DNA from: JAGOEY01 sp017997515
GTDB lineage: Bacteria > Pseudomonadota > Gammaproteobacteria > Burkholderiales > Burkholderiaceae_C
DNA: 64,000 bases
NCBI GenBank assembly: GCA_026314275.1
Contig: CP111109.1
Span: forward strand, 3,596,001-3,660,000
Reading direction: 5' to 3'
The notes under the pieces were generated by a model, which searched no databases, had not been told where the DNA came from, and saw only the letters and a program-made list of their open reading frames with translations. Position 1 is the first letter of the stretch. Every line of letters starts with the position of its first letter. This document shows positions 9,450-17,932 of the stretch, piece after piece. The position numbers and the translations under genes were made by a program.

Positions 9450-10862
9450 TTATCTGGCTGCGGGATCTGGTGCGCCTGTCTCGGGTGGTGTGCTGGCATT
9501 CGCGGCATTGATCCGCGCCAGCAGTTTCTTGCGCACCAGGTGGATGTGGTTGCGCAGGGTGTACAGCTCTTCGGTGTGGGACAGTGGCACGGAGATTTTC
9601 TCTACGTGGTGCTCCAGTTCGTTCACTTCGGCCAGCAGGGCGGCGGCGTCTTCCTTGCCGAGGTCGTAGCGGGCTTCGATCTCTTGCAGGTCCTGGTATT
9701 TGCGGAACACGCGGGAACGCACGCGGAACTCGTACATCGGCGGCACGATGCGGCTCAGCGGGAACAACACGGCCAGCAGGATACCGATAACCAGCCACAT
9801 CCGCTCCAGCAGGCTGCTGATCCAGAACGGCAGGTAGCGGTTCAAGAGCGACGGGCGGCCGTTGATGGCGCGGTCACCTTCTGCGCTGACTGGCAGCTCG
9901 CTGGTGCGGGTGTTGGGGAATTCACGCGCGCGGTTGAACCAGCCTGCGCCGTCATGCTGCTTCTGGGCCACCTGGGCCAGAAGCTGGCGCAGGGCGGGGT
10001 GGGTGTCTTCGCGGGTCAGCAGGGAAGTGGTGGTGGCGACCAGGCCCACATCTTGTGGCGGCAGGTCGGTGGCCAGGTTCACGATGCCACGCGGCAAGGT
10101 GGCGGGTGACAGGAATGCCAGGTTGCGGGCATAGGCCTCACTCTGGCCAAAGTCCATCAGCTGGATACCTTTGGACTGCAGCAGGGTCTGCACGATGGGG
10201 GACTCGGGTGCGGACACGTAAACCATCGCGTCCAGCTTGCCCGCCAGCAGCGCTTCTGCCGCTTCGGCGGGCGGCAGATTGGACAGCTTCATACGGCTGG
10301 CTTCGATCTTGTTCAGCGCCAGCAGGCGTTCGACCAGGTGCGGCACACCGCTGCCGGGGATGTCGACGTTGATACGCAGGCCTTTGAGCTGGGTGAGTTT
10401 GCTCAATTGAACCGGCGGTTCACCGGCTGTGGCGGCTTGCAGGCGGGGTGCGGCCTTGTGCACGATGTCGCTGCGGTAGAACACCCAGACCGGCTCCAGA
10501 AACAGGCTGCCCAGCGAGGTGATGCCCGCATCTTCATCGGCCACCGGGTCCACCGCACCACCGCGCACAAACGCAAAGTCAGCCCCACCGTCGCGCAGCA
10601 GCTGCAAATTCTCGGACGAACCCGCCGTGGGAATCTGCACCACCTTCACGCCATGGGCCTGCAAGGCTGCAGCGTAGCGGCTGCCGAATTCGGCATAGGC
10701 GCTTTGCGCCGGGCCGGTGGCCAGGCGCAGCGTGCGGGGCGGGGTCGGGTCCAGCCACCAGTAGGCCGCCGCCAGGATGGCGATGGCGATCAGGGCGACC
10801 GGGCCAGCGGTGAGGGTCAGGTCCCACAAGAACCGTAATGCGCTGCGAAGAAACTTGGGCAT
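9450..10862 (-). CDS. TAXI-type receptor protein (TRAP transporter solute-binding subunit family)
   Basis: A 470-residue membrane-anchored protein. An N-terminal membrane segment (residues about 16-36) is followed by the periplasmic receptor domain (LRLATGPAQSAYAEFGSRYAAAL onward in pieces; GSGVPHLVERLLALN), then a second membrane segment near residue 355 (MWLVIGILLAVLFPLSRIV) and a cytoplasmic, probably coiled-coil tail. TAXI receptors bind small organic acids such as glutamate; this long version with two anchors does not sit beside TRAP permease genes, so it may sense rather than transport. It starts 9 bp after the P1 peptidase stop, suggesting an operon. Confidence 0.8.
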   Translation of the reverse strand: MPKFLRSALRFLWDLTLTAGPVALIAIAILAAAYWWLDPTPPRTLRLATGPAQSAYAEFGSRYAAALQAHGVKVVQIPTAGSSENLQLLRDGGADFAFVRGGAVDPVADEDAGITSLGSLFLEPVWVFYRSDIVHKAAPRLQAATAGEPPVQLSKLTQLKGLRINVDIPGSGVPHLVERLLALNKIEASRMKLSNLPPAEAAEALLAGKLDAMVYVSAPESPIVQTLLQSKGIQLMDFGQSEAYARNLAFLSPATLPRGIVNLATDLPPQDVGLVATTTSLLTREDTHPALRQLLAQVAQKQHDGAGWFNRAREFPNTRTSELPVSAEGDRAINGRPSLLNRYLPFWISSLLERMWLVIGILLAVLFPLSRIVPPMYEFRVRSRVFRKYQDLQEIEARYDLGKEDAAALLAEVNELEHHVEKISVPLSHTEELYTLRNHIHLVRKKLLARINAANASTPPETGAPDPAAR

Positions 10863-10871
10863 AAGGAAAGT

Positions 10872-11882
10872 TTATCTGCCTGTCGTTGAGGCAAAGTCGG
10901 CCGCACAGGGCAGGTGCAGCCCGTCGCTGTGCAGGCTGCGGGCTGCCAGCACGGCGCGCACGGTGGCACGGGCGGTGGCTTCAGCGGCCATGGTGGCCAG
11001 CAGCAGCATGCCGGGGTTGGCATAGTGCCCGGTGCCCATGGCAAACAGGGTGTCGCCGTCACTCATGGTGTGCACCGGGTTGATGGTGCGGGCCAGCCCG
11101 TCGTGGGCCGACATGGCCAAGCGTCGCGCCTGCACCTTGGTGAGGGTGGCGTCGGTGGCTACGACTCCGATGGTGGTGTTGGAGCCACTCAGCAGGGTGT
11201 GCGGGCTTTCACCGCGCAGCAGGGCGCGGCGGGCGTCCAGCAACTGCAGGCCATCGGCACTGCGGGCACCGGCGATGACACGGCCGGTGTCGGGGGCCAC
11301 CACGTCGCCCAGCGCATTACAGGCCACGATGGCCCCCACGGTGACCGCACCCACCCGCACGGACGCGGTGCCAATGCCGCCGCGCATGGCGCGTTGCAAA
11401 CCAAAGAGTTTGCCCACCACCGCACCGGCACCGGCACCCACATTGCCCTCGGCAGGTGGGGTGGATACGGCTGCTGCACAGGCCTGGTAACCGGCCTCGG
11501 CGTCGGGGCGGATACGGGCGTCACCCACCAGCAGGTCAAACAGCACAGCGGCGGGCACCAGCGGCAGCCTGCCTACACCGGGGATGGGAAGGCCCACACC
11601 CTGTTCCTCCAGCCAGCGGGCCGCGCCACTGGCGGCATCCAGCCCCCACGCGCTGCCACCGCTGAGCACGATGCCGTGGATCTGCTCGACCAGGTTGCCG
11701 GGGTCGAGCAGGTCCGTCTCGCGGGTGCCAGGTGCGGCACCGCGCACGTCCACGCCCGCCACTGCGCCCGCACGCGCCAGCACGGCGGTGCAGCCGGTGG
11801 GGCGGCGGTTGTCGGTGTGGTGGCCCACCTCGATGCCGGTGACATCGGTGATGGAGCCTGGGGTGTCGTGGTGCCTGTGCAT
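10872..11882 (-). CDS. P1 family peptidase (DmpA/BapA-like, self-cleaving)
   Basis: A 336-residue member of the S58/P1 N-terminal nucleophile family. Recognisable blocks are ITDVTGIEVGHHTD at the N terminus, GIVLSGGSAWGLDAASG near residue 75, EGNVGAGAGAVVGK near residue 145 and SNTTIGVVATDA near residue 240, the region where self-cleavage exposes the nucleophile; here a Thr is at that position rather than Ser. Family members are aminopeptidases acting on D-amino acid or beta-amino acid peptides; the substrate here is unknown. Length is typical. It is the first gene of a two-gene unit with the TAXI receptor. Confidence 0.85.
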   Translation of the reverse strand: MHRHHDTPGSITDVTGIEVGHHTDNRRPTGCTAVLARAGAVAGVDVRGAAPGTRETDLLDPGNLVEQIHGIVLSGGSAWGLDAASGAARWLEEQGVGLPIPGVGRLPLVPAAVLFDLLVGDARIRPDAEAGYQACAAAVSTPPAEGNVGAGAGAVVGKLFGLQRAMRGGIGTASVRVGAVTVGAIVACNALGDVVAPDTGRVIAGARSADGLQLLDARRALLRGESPHTLLSGSNTTIGVVATDATLTKVQARRLAMSAHDGLARTINPVHTMSDGDTLFAMGTGHYANPGMLLLATMAAEATARATVRAVLAARSLHSDGLHLPCAADFASTTGR

Positions 11883-11926
11883 ATGCCGGAGATTATCCGG
11901 CCCGGCATGGGGGCGGGCTGCGTTGC

Positions 11927-12316
11927 TTACTTTTTAGGCGGCTGCGCTTTGTCGTGTTTTGCCAGCCAGTCACGCAAGAAGGCAATTTCTTTCTCCTGCG
12001 CCTGGATGATCTCGGTGGCCAGCTTGCGCATCGCCGGGTCTTTGCCGTGGCGCAGTTGCACCTGGGCCATGTCGATGGCGCCCTGGTGGTGCGGGATCAT
12101 GCCGCGGGCGAAATCGATGTCGGCATTGCCGGTGTAGGTAATGGCCATGCCGCTGTGCATTCGGGTGGCACCCGCCTCGAATTCTGCGGTGCTGGGGGCC
12201 ACCGCTGTAGCTGCTGTAGCGGCTTTGGCAGGTGCGCCGTGGCCCTGGTGCTGGGCTTGTGAGGTGGTGGCGGCGCACAGGAGGAGGGCGCTCAAAAGGG
12301 TGTGGATGGTTTTCAT
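11927..12316 (-). CDS. DUF305 domain protein, exported
   Basis: A 129-residue protein with a signal peptide (MKTIHTLLSALLLCAATTSQAQ) and a DUF305 domain: FEAGATRMHSGMAITYTGNAD (in pieces) and FARGMIPHHQGAIDMAQVQL, whose HHQGA...MA pattern is diagnostic. DUF305 proteins are ferritin-like four-helix bundles, often found beside copper and other metal resistance genes. The ATG at 12316 starts the signal peptide; a longer frame upstream is not needed. It begins a block of metal-associated genes reaching to 16.9 kb. Confidence 0.85.
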   Translation of the reverse strand: MKTIHTLLSALLLCAATTSQAQHQGHGAPAKAATAATAVAPSTAEFEAGATRMHSGMAITYTGNADIDFARGMIPHHQGAIDMAQVQLRHGKDPAMRKLATEIIQAQEKEIAFLRDWLAKHDKAQPPKK

Positions 12317-12329
12317 GGTCTGGAGATGA

Positions 12330-12390
12330 TTGATAAAAAAGATAGCAGTGCCCGCACGTAAAACGGGCGCTAGAGGCTTGTTTGATGCTG
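12330..12390. repeat. interspersed hairpin repeat, copy B
   Basis: AAAAAAGATAGCAGTG, then CCCGCACGTAAAACGGGCGC, TAGAGGCTTGTTTGATGC. Same layout as the copy at 9366. It lies in the upstream region of the DUF305 gene. Confidence 0.7.
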
Positions 12391-12445
12391 AAAATGGCAG
12401 ACACACGCGGTGAAAACACCTGCGCGGTCTGCTGCCCGGGGCGGG

Positions 12446-12823
12446 TCAGCCGATAGGGGGCTTGAGCACCAGGGCGTGCTCGGCGCTGGCAAAAACACCG
12501 AGTGCAGCCGGTGGTGCCATGGGTGCCTGGATGGACAGCAGCGACGTTATGTCGGCAGGTGCGACGGCGGCGCTGTGGCAGATCTGGCAGGCACTGCACA
12601 GGCTGCCGTCTTGGCACGGGCTGGCGGTGGTGGGCTGTGAGGGCGCATCCATCTGGTGCCCATCACCGTGCTGCTGATGTTGCTGGTGTTCGCCAGCGTC
12701 TATACCTGCCATCACATGTGTGTTGGCTGCGGGCGGGCACAACATACCCACCGCCATGGCGTCAGCCAGCCCGCTGCGCAGGGGCAGCAAGGCGATCAGC
12801 AGAACCAGAAACCAGTGGCGCAT
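12446..12823 (-). CDS. exported cysteine/histidine-rich small protein (DUF2946-like)
   Basis: A 125-residue protein with a signal peptide (MRHWFLVLLIALLPLRSGLA) and a His-rich middle (GEHQQHQQHGDGHQMD), then a cysteine cluster CSACQICHSAA. This layout resembles the DUF2946 group found in copper-related loci of proteobacteria, and metal binding is plausible from the His/Cys content. Family assignment is from memory of the CxxCxxCHS pattern and not certain. It is transcribed in the same direction as the YitT and DUF305 genes around it. Confidence 0.6.
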   Translation of the reverse strand: MRHWFLVLLIALLPLRSGLADAMAVGMLCPPAANTHVMAGIDAGEHQQHQQHGDGHQMDAPSQPTTASPCQDGSLCSACQICHSAAVAPADITSLLSIQAPMAPPAALGVFASAEHALVLKPPIG

Positions 12824-12847
12824 GGAGTGGATCTTAAAACACGTTTT

Positions 12848-13465
12848 TTATTGCGCCATGTAGCGCCCGGGCCGGTGGTTGATGGCCAGTACCAGGTTCA
12901 GCGCCACCGCGCCCACGATGGAATAGGCCACCTGCGGCAGCGGCATGCTCCACAGCGCCAGCAGCACGATGCAGCAGTCCACGGCCATCTGCACCTTGCC
13001 GGCACGCCAGCCATAACGGTCCTGCAGGTACAGCGCCAGAATGCCCACGCCACCCAGGCTGCTGCGGTGGCGGAACAGCACCAGGAAACCTGTGCCGGTG
13101 ATGATGCCGCCCGCAATCGCCGCATACAGCGGCTGCAGACTGGCGAATTGCAGAAACTGGCGCTGCAGCTCGGTCAGCACCGACAGCAGGGCCACGGCGA
13201 TGAAGGTTTTGAGTGTGAAAGCCCAGCCCATCTTGCGCAGGGCCAGCCAGTAAAACGGCAGGTTCAGCACAAAGAATGCTTTGCCAAAGGTGATGCCGGT
13301 GGCGTAGTGGATCAAAAACGCCAGCCCGGCGGTGCCGCCGGTGAGCAAGCCGGCGCTGCTGTAAAACGCCACACCCACCGAGATCAGCAGCACCCCGATA
13401 CACAAGGCCAACGCGTCTTCGCTGTGGGTGTGGGGGACGGAGTCGGGCAGGGTGGCAACGGACAT
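12848..13465 (-). CDS. YitT family membrane protein
   Basis: A 205-residue integral membrane protein with about five or six hydrophobic segments, starting around residue 18 (ALCIGVLLISVGVAFYSSAG). Family hallmarks are AGLLTGGTAGLAFL and GKAFFVLNLPFYWLA. The C-terminal DUF2179 domain of longer YitT proteins is missing, so this is the short form. The function of the family is not established. It ends 25 bp before the DUF2946-like gene and may share a transcript with it. Confidence 0.8.
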   Translation of the reverse strand: MSVATLPDSVPHTHSEDALALCIGVLLISVGVAFYSSAGLLTGGTAGLAFLIHYATGITFGKAFFVLNLPFYWLALRKMGWAFTLKTFIAVALLSVLTELQRQFLQFASLQPLYAAIAGGIITGTGFLVLFRHRSSLGGVGILALYLQDRYGWRAGKVQMAVDCCIVLLALWSMPLPQVAYSIVGAVALNLVLAINHRPGRYMAQ

Positions 13466-13565
13466 GGCAGGGGCAGGGCAAAAACAGGCAAGGGCCGCTA
13501 TTGCACCACGGCCCCACCGGCGCGGGCTTGTGGTGGATCAAGCTAGCTGCCGCTGCCACAGCCGC

Positions 13566-14036
13566 TCAGGCACCGGGGTATTTCTGGAACACCTGGGTGC
13601 TGCCGTTCTTCAGCACCAGCAGCACGGCATAGGCGTCGCGGCGCTGGCCGTATTCGGGGCCGTCCATGCCGGGGGAGCCGACCGGCATGCCGGGCACGGT
13701 CAGGCCAATGGCCTGGGGTTTTTCGGCCAGCAGGCGGCGCACATCCCGCGCCGGCACGTGGCCTTCGAGTGCATAGCCACCGACCAGCGCGGTGTGGCAG
13801 GAGCCCAATTCCTGGGGAATACCGAGGCGTTTGCGCATGGCTTCGTTGCCGGTGTCGTGCAGGCGTGTGCGGAAACCGTTCTGGTGCAGGTGGGTGATCC
13901 AGTCCGTGCAGCAGCCGCAGGTGGGGCTTTTCCAGACTTCAACCAAAACCGAAGAGGGGCCCTGGGCCTGGCTGGCCAGGGTGACGGGCAGGGCCAGTAG
14001 GCCGGGCAATGCGCGAAGCAGATGGCGTCTTTGCAT
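13566..14036 (-). CDS. DUF411 domain protein, exported
   Basis: A 156-residue protein with a signal peptide (LPGLLALPVTLASQAQ) followed by a DUF411 domain: VWKSPTCGCCTDWITHL, LGIPQELGSCHTALVGGYALEGHVP and GMPVGSPGMD. The CGCC and the later SCHT cysteine are conserved in the family. DUF411 proteins occur in copper and other metal resistance loci and are proposed to bind metal; the exact role is open. It sits between the YitT gene and the Zn/Cd/Pb ATPase, all on the minus strand. Confidence 0.85.
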   Translation of the reverse strand: MQRRHLLRALPGLLALPVTLASQAQGPSSVLVEVWKSPTCGCCTDWITHLHQNGFRTRLHDTGNEAMRKRLGIPQELGSCHTALVGGYALEGHVPARDVRRLLAEKPQAIGLTVPGMPVGSPGMDGPEYGQRRDAYAVLLVLKNGSTQVFQKYPGA

Positions 14037-14199
14037 GGTGGGATGATTCCTGGATTCCGATATTTATAAGAAATACGGCTTTAACGCTCATGGGGCGGGC
14101 GTTGCAAGCTATGAATTTTGAAGTTTTTGCTGGCGCGGCTCGGCGCAGAGCCTGCGTTGGAGCCGCATGGACGCCATTGGTTCAGTGTTCTTCACCCTG

Positions 14200-16422
14200 T
14201 CAACTCCCGCTGCGGGTGCGCAGCAGCCGCAGCCCATTGGCCACCACCAGCAGGCTTGCGCCCATGTCGGCAAACACCGCCATCCACATACTCGCGTTGC
14301 CAAACACCGCCAGCACCAGGAACACGGCCTTGATGCCCAGCGCCAGGCTGATGTTCTGCCACAGCACGCTGTGGGTACGGCGGGATATCTCGATCGTCTC
14401 GGCAATACGGCCCAGGTCGTCGTTCATGATGACCACGTCGGCAGCCTCAACGGCAATGTCGGTGCCGGCACCTCCCATGGCAAAGCCAATGTCGGCCTGG
14501 GCCAGGGCGGGTGCGTCGTTGATGCCGTCGCCGCTCATGCCCGTGGGGCCGTAGCGTTTTTGCATGTCCTGGATGGCTTGCAATTTGTCTTCAGGCAGCA
14601 GGTTGCCACGCACGTCGGTGATTCCCACTTCGGCGGCCACGGCACGGGCGGTGGCGGCGTTGTCGCCGGTCAGCATCACCGGGGTGACGCCCAGGCGCTG
14701 CAAATGGGCCACTGCCTGTTGTGAGCTGGCTTTGACGGTGTCCGCTACCGCAAACCAGCCCAGCACACCCTGGTCATTGGCCAGCAGCGACACGGTGCGG
14801 CCCAGCGCTTCGTGCTCAGTCATGGTGGCTTCGAGTGCGGGGCTGCACTGCTGGCGTTCTTCGATGAGCTGGTGTTTACCCAGCACCAGGCGCTGGCCGT
14901 CCACCACACCCTCTGTGCCACGCCCGACCAGGGCCGTAAAACCGTCCACGCTGGCCACATCACTTGTCAGGCCCGCCGCAATGGCTTTGGACACCGGGTG
15001 GTCCGAGCGGCCTGCCATGCTGGCGGCCAGGCGGCGCACAGTGGCTTCATCCGCACCGTCCCAGGCCTGCCAGGCGACCAGCTGCGGTTTGCCTTCGGTC
15101 AGGGTGCCGGTTTTGTCCAGCGCCACGGCTTTCAGCAGGCGGGCCTGTTCCAGGTAGGTGCCGCCCTTGACCAGAATGCCGCGCCGGGCAGCAAATGCCA
15201 GGCCGCTGACCACGGTGACAGGGGTGGATATGACCAGCGCACATGGGCAGGCGATCACCAGCAAAACCAGCGCCTTGTACAGCGCGGCCATCCAGGTCCA
15301 GCCCAGCAGCGGCGGGGCGAGCAGGGCCACGGCCAGCGCCATCACAAACACGGCGGGGGTGTAGATGGCGGCAAAACGGTCGACGATGCGCTGGGTGGGC
15401 GCACGGGTGCCCTGGGCTTCTTCGACGGCATGGATGATGCGCGCCAGCAAGGTGTCGCTGGCAGCAGCAGTGACACGGAATTCCAACTCGCCAGTCTCGT
15501 TGATAGTGCCTGCAAACAGCGGGTCACCGGGGGCCTTCTCAACGGGAATACTCTCGCCGGTGACGGACGCCTGGTTCACGGCACTGTGGCCTTTGCTGAT
15601 GGTGCCGTCCAGCGCAATACGCTCACCGGGGCGCACGCGCACAGTGGCTTGTAATGGCACGGTGCTGGCGCTGGTGGCAGCCCAGGTGCCATCGGTTTGC
15701 TGCATGTCCAGGGTGTCCGGCGTGAGCGCCACCAGGCCCTGGATGGCGTTGCGGGCGCGGTCGACGGCGCGGGCTTCGATCAGCTCGGCAATCGCGTACA
15801 GCGCCATCACCATCGCCGCCTCGGGCCACTGGCCAATTACAAAGGCACCGGTGACCGCGACGGTCATCAGCGCATTGATGTTGAGTTTGCCGCGCAGCAG
15901 GGCAGACAAGCCCTTTTTGTAGGTGACCAGGCCTGCCAGCATGATGGCCACCCCGGCCAAGCCCATACCGGCGAGTTTCCAGACCAAGGTTTCCGGCGCG
16001 AGGAAAGAGACCGTTTCGGCGGCAATGGCAAACACCAGCGCGGCCACCAGTCGCGGCAGGCCGCCGCCGTCGGTGTGGCTGTGCTCGTCGGTTGTCGTTG
16101 TCACGGGTTGGGGGTCAAACCCGGCCTTACGAATGGCGGCCAGCGCCAGCGGCAGCACATCGGCGGGTGCGTTGATGCGCAGCGTGCGTGCGCCCAGCTG
16201 AAAACCGAGGCTGCGGATGTGGGGAATAGGCTCCAGCGCCTGGCGGATTTCGGATTCCTCGGCGCTGCAGTCCATGGCGTCGATACGGAAGAGGTGTTCA
16301 CCTTTCGCCAGCGGGGCCACGGGAATGTCCGTGGCCGCATCGGCAGCATGGCAACAGCTGTCCGCGTCCTTGTGGGCGTGGTGGTGTTTTTCAGGGGAGG
16401 AATGGGCGTGTTCGTGTTGCAT
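14200..16422 (-). CDS. zntA: heavy-metal P1B-type ATPase, Zn/Cd/Pb exporter
   Basis: A 740-residue inner membrane efflux pump. Order of parts: His-rich N terminus (HEHAHSSPEKHHHAHKD), one metal-binding domain with the MDCSAEES motif (the MDCxxEE form seen in Zn/Cd/Pb pumps), membrane segments, TGES region, the transmembrane CPC (ACPCALVISTPVTV), the phosphorylation site DKTGTLTEG, and MLTGDNAATARAV and GDGINDAPALAQAD in the ATP domain. The start at 16422 gives the His-rich end. The divergent MerR-type regulator and its 19-bp-spacer promoter control it. With the ATG only about 8 nt from the -10 hexamer, the mRNA is predicted to be almost leaderless. Confidence 0.92.
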   Translation of the reverse strand: MQHEHAHSSPEKHHHAHKDADSCCHAADAATDIPVAPLAKGEHLFRIDAMDCSAEESEIRQALEPIPHIRSLGFQLGARTLRINAPADVLPLALAAIRKAGFDPQPVTTTTDEHSHTDGGGLPRLVAALVFAIAAETVSFLAPETLVWKLAGMGLAGVAIMLAGLVTYKKGLSALLRGKLNINALMTVAVTGAFVIGQWPEAAMVMALYAIAELIEARAVDRARNAIQGLVALTPDTLDMQQTDGTWAATSASTVPLQATVRVRPGERIALDGTISKGHSAVNQASVTGESIPVEKAPGDPLFAGTINETGELEFRVTAAASDTLLARIIHAVEEAQGTRAPTQRIVDRFAAIYTPAVFVMALAVALLAPPLLGWTWMAALYKALVLLVIACPCALVISTPVTVVSGLAFAARRGILVKGGTYLEQARLLKAVALDKTGTLTEGKPQLVAWQAWDGADEATVRRLAASMAGRSDHPVSKAIAAGLTSDVASVDGFTALVGRGTEGVVDGQRLVLGKHQLIEERQQCSPALEATMTEHEALGRTVSLLANDQGVLGWFAVADTVKASSQQAVAHLQRLGVTPVMLTGDNAATARAVAAEVGITDVRGNLLPEDKLQAIQDMQKRYGPTGMSGDGINDAPALAQADIGFAMGGAGTDIAVEAADVVIMNDDLGRIAETIEISRRTHSVLWQNISLALGIKAVFLVLAVFGNASMWMAVFADMGASLLVVANGLRLLRTRSGS

Positions 16423-16429
16423 GGGTATG

Positions 16430-16460
16430 ATTACAAACCCTGTACCTACTACGGAGTCAA
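16430..16460 (-). promoter_or_regulatory. MerR-family promoter and operator of the metal ATPase gene
   Basis: On the minus strand, -35 TTGACT (16455-16460) and -10 TGTAAT (16430-16435) are separated by 19 bp (16436-16454), the long spacer typical of MerR-type promoters. The operator at 16437-16457 is an imperfect dyad, ACTCCGTA/TACAGGGT arms around GTAGG, lying within the spacer. The regulator gene starts at 16463 on the other strand, so binding should also repress the regulator. Confidence 0.75.
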
Positions 16461-16462
16461 GC

Positions 16463-16894
16463 ATGAAAATCGGAGAATTGAGCCAGGCCACCGGTGTGGA
16501 CGTGGAAACCATCCGTTATTACGAAAAATCAGGTCTGCTGCCCGCACCTGCGCGGCAAGCCAATGGCTACCGCGAATACGGCGCATCGCACCTGGAGCGG
16601 CTGGCCTTTGTGCGCCATTGCCGGGCGCTGGACCTGCCCTTGGCCGAGGTGCAGCGCCTGCTGGATTTTGTGGACCAGCCCGGTGGCGACTGCGGCGACA
16701 TTGACCAACTGATTGACGGCCAGCTGGCCCGCGTACGTGCCCGGCTGACCAGCCTGCAGGCGCTGGAGCGGCAACTGTCAACCCTGCGTGCGCGCTGTGA
16801 CTCACGCCATGAGTTACATCCTTGCGGCATCCTGGCCGAACTGGTGTCGGCAGCGCACGGCGAGGCCTGTGTGTGCCATGGGGCAGGACTCTGA
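16463..16894 (+). CDS. cadR: Cd(II)/Pb(II)-responsive MerR family regulator (CadR/PbrR type)
   Basis: A 143-residue MerR-type activator. The winged helix-turn-helix is residues 1-70 (MKIGELSQATGVDVETIRYY), followed by the dimerisation helix. Cysteines at 77 and 112 match the metal ligands known for CadR; further cysteines at 121, 136 and 138 lie in the C-terminal loop (HPCGIL, CVCHG). Such regulators distort the 19-bp-spacer promoter when bound to Cd, Pb or Zn and switch on the adjacent ATPase. The start is fixed by the family start and by the promoter lying directly upstream. Confidence 0.9.
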   Translation: MKIGELSQATGVDVETIRYYEKSGLLPAPARQANGYREYGASHLERLAFVRHCRALDLPLAEVQRLLDFVDQPGGDCGDIDQLIDGQLARVRARLTSLQALERQLSTLRARCDSRHELHPCGILAELVSAAHGEACVCHGAGL

Positions 16895-16913
16895 AGGGGA
16901 GACAGGATTTTTT

Positions 16914-16973
16914 CTACTATTTTGATAGCAGCTAGCGCTTGTCCAATAAGCGCTGGAGCCACTTTTTATTTAT
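16914..16973. repeat. interspersed hairpin repeat, copy C
   Basis: CTATTTTGATAGCAGC, then TAGCGCTTGTCCAATAAGCG and CTGGAGCCACTTTTTATT. The AGCGCTT/AAGCGCT arms form the central hairpin. Lies between the CadR stop and the converging acyltransferase gene, where it could help terminate both. Confidence 0.7.
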
Positions 16974-16999
16974 AAACCGTTCATCCGGGACTGGAATAC

Positions 17000-17587
17000 T
17001 CAGGCCTCGAACTGCGCCGCGTTTTTTCCTTTGATGGGGGCGTAGAACGCCTTGATGGCACGCATGTCTTGCTCCAGATCCCCGGTGGGAATAAACACCG
17101 GACCCAGCCCTCCGACTTTGCGCTCATAGTCCACAAAGGCCAGCACGATGGGCACATCCGCCTGCTGTGCAATGAAATAGAAACCGGTTTTCCAGTGCCG
17201 CGTTTTGCCCCGTGTTCCCTCGGGCGGCACGATGAGCTGAATCGGCCCTTGGGCCTCGCGCATCGCCTGGGCCGACCACGCCACCAGGTTGTTGGTCTGG
17301 TCCCGGTTCACCGGAATGCCCCCGAGCCACCGCATCACGCCGCCAAATGGGGCACGGAAAAGGCTTTGTTTGCAAATCCAGTACACGCGCAGCCGCAACA
17401 CAAAGGCCAGCATCAAGGTGTACGGCAAATCCCAGTTGCTGGTGTGCGGCGCCGCAATCAGCACACTTTTGGTGGCGTGTGATGGCAGCATGCCCTCCAC
17501 GCGCCAACCCGTCATCCGAAGAACAGCGAGAGACACGCCGCGTAGAAAGGTATTGACCAGCGGTGTATCAAAAATGGTGTGGTGCAT
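17000..17587 (-). CDS. lysophospholipid/glycerol-3-phosphate acyltransferase family protein
   Basis: A 195-residue protein of the PlsC-like acyltransferase superfamily. The catalytic block is HTSNWDLPYT near residue 48 (HxxxxD with Asn-Trp variation) and the acyl acceptor block is VPPEGTRGKTRHWKTGF near residue 120. The short length and the HTSNWD form match the group found near membrane-modifying genes rather than PlsC itself. The acyl donor and acceptor are unknown. It is followed after about 60 bp by a divergent-looking gap and then the small gene at 17651 upstream, which belongs to another unit. Confidence 0.82.
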   Translation of the reverse strand: MHHTIFDTPLVNTFLRGVSLAVLRMTGWRVEGMLPSHATKSVLIAAPHTSNWDLPYTLMLAFVLRLRVYWICKQSLFRAPFGGVMRWLGGIPVNRDQTNNLVAWSAQAMREAQGPIQLIVPPEGTRGKTRHWKTGFYFIAQQADVPIVLAFVDYERKVGGLGPVFIPTGDLEQDMRAIKAFYAPIKGKNAAQFEA

Positions 17588-17650
17588 TGAAGTTGGAAAA
17601 ACGCGTAGTGCTGAAGTGGCCCCAGCAAACGATGGTTGCCGGTCAAATCC

Positions 17651-17932
17651 TTACGCCTGGGCCAGCTGCTGTGTTGCTTTGTCCAGCCAGAGTTGCACAT
17701 GGGCCAGCAAGTCCTGCTGGCTGAAGGAACAGCTTTCGTCTGTGAACAGCGCGCTGGACTCCAGGCGGTTCAACATATCGTGAAGCACCTCGGCATACCG
17801 TGGGGGCAGGGCCGCCAGCAGGGCGGTGTGCTGGCGTGCGGCTTCGCTGAAGTCGCCTGGCCGCATGACACCGTCGCGCACCTGCTGCAATGCGGTGGCC
17901 ACGGCTGCGAGTTGGGTGTGGGCGGAGGTCAC
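17651..17932 (-). CDS. small hypothetical protein downstream of the aminotransferase
   Basis: A 93-residue protein, predicted to be mainly alpha-helical (TQLAAVATALQQVRDGVM; LAHVQLWLDKATQQLAQA), without signal peptide or known motif. Its ATG overlaps the aminotransferase stop codon by 4 nt (ATGA), so it is translationally coupled to that gene. It looks like a real gene from this coupling and from its codon use. Function unknown. Confidence 0.65.
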   Translation of the reverse strand: MTSAHTQLAAVATALQQVRDGVMRPGDFSEAARQHTALLAALPPRYAEVLHDMLNRLESSALFTDESCSFSQQDLLAHVQLWLDKATQQLAQA

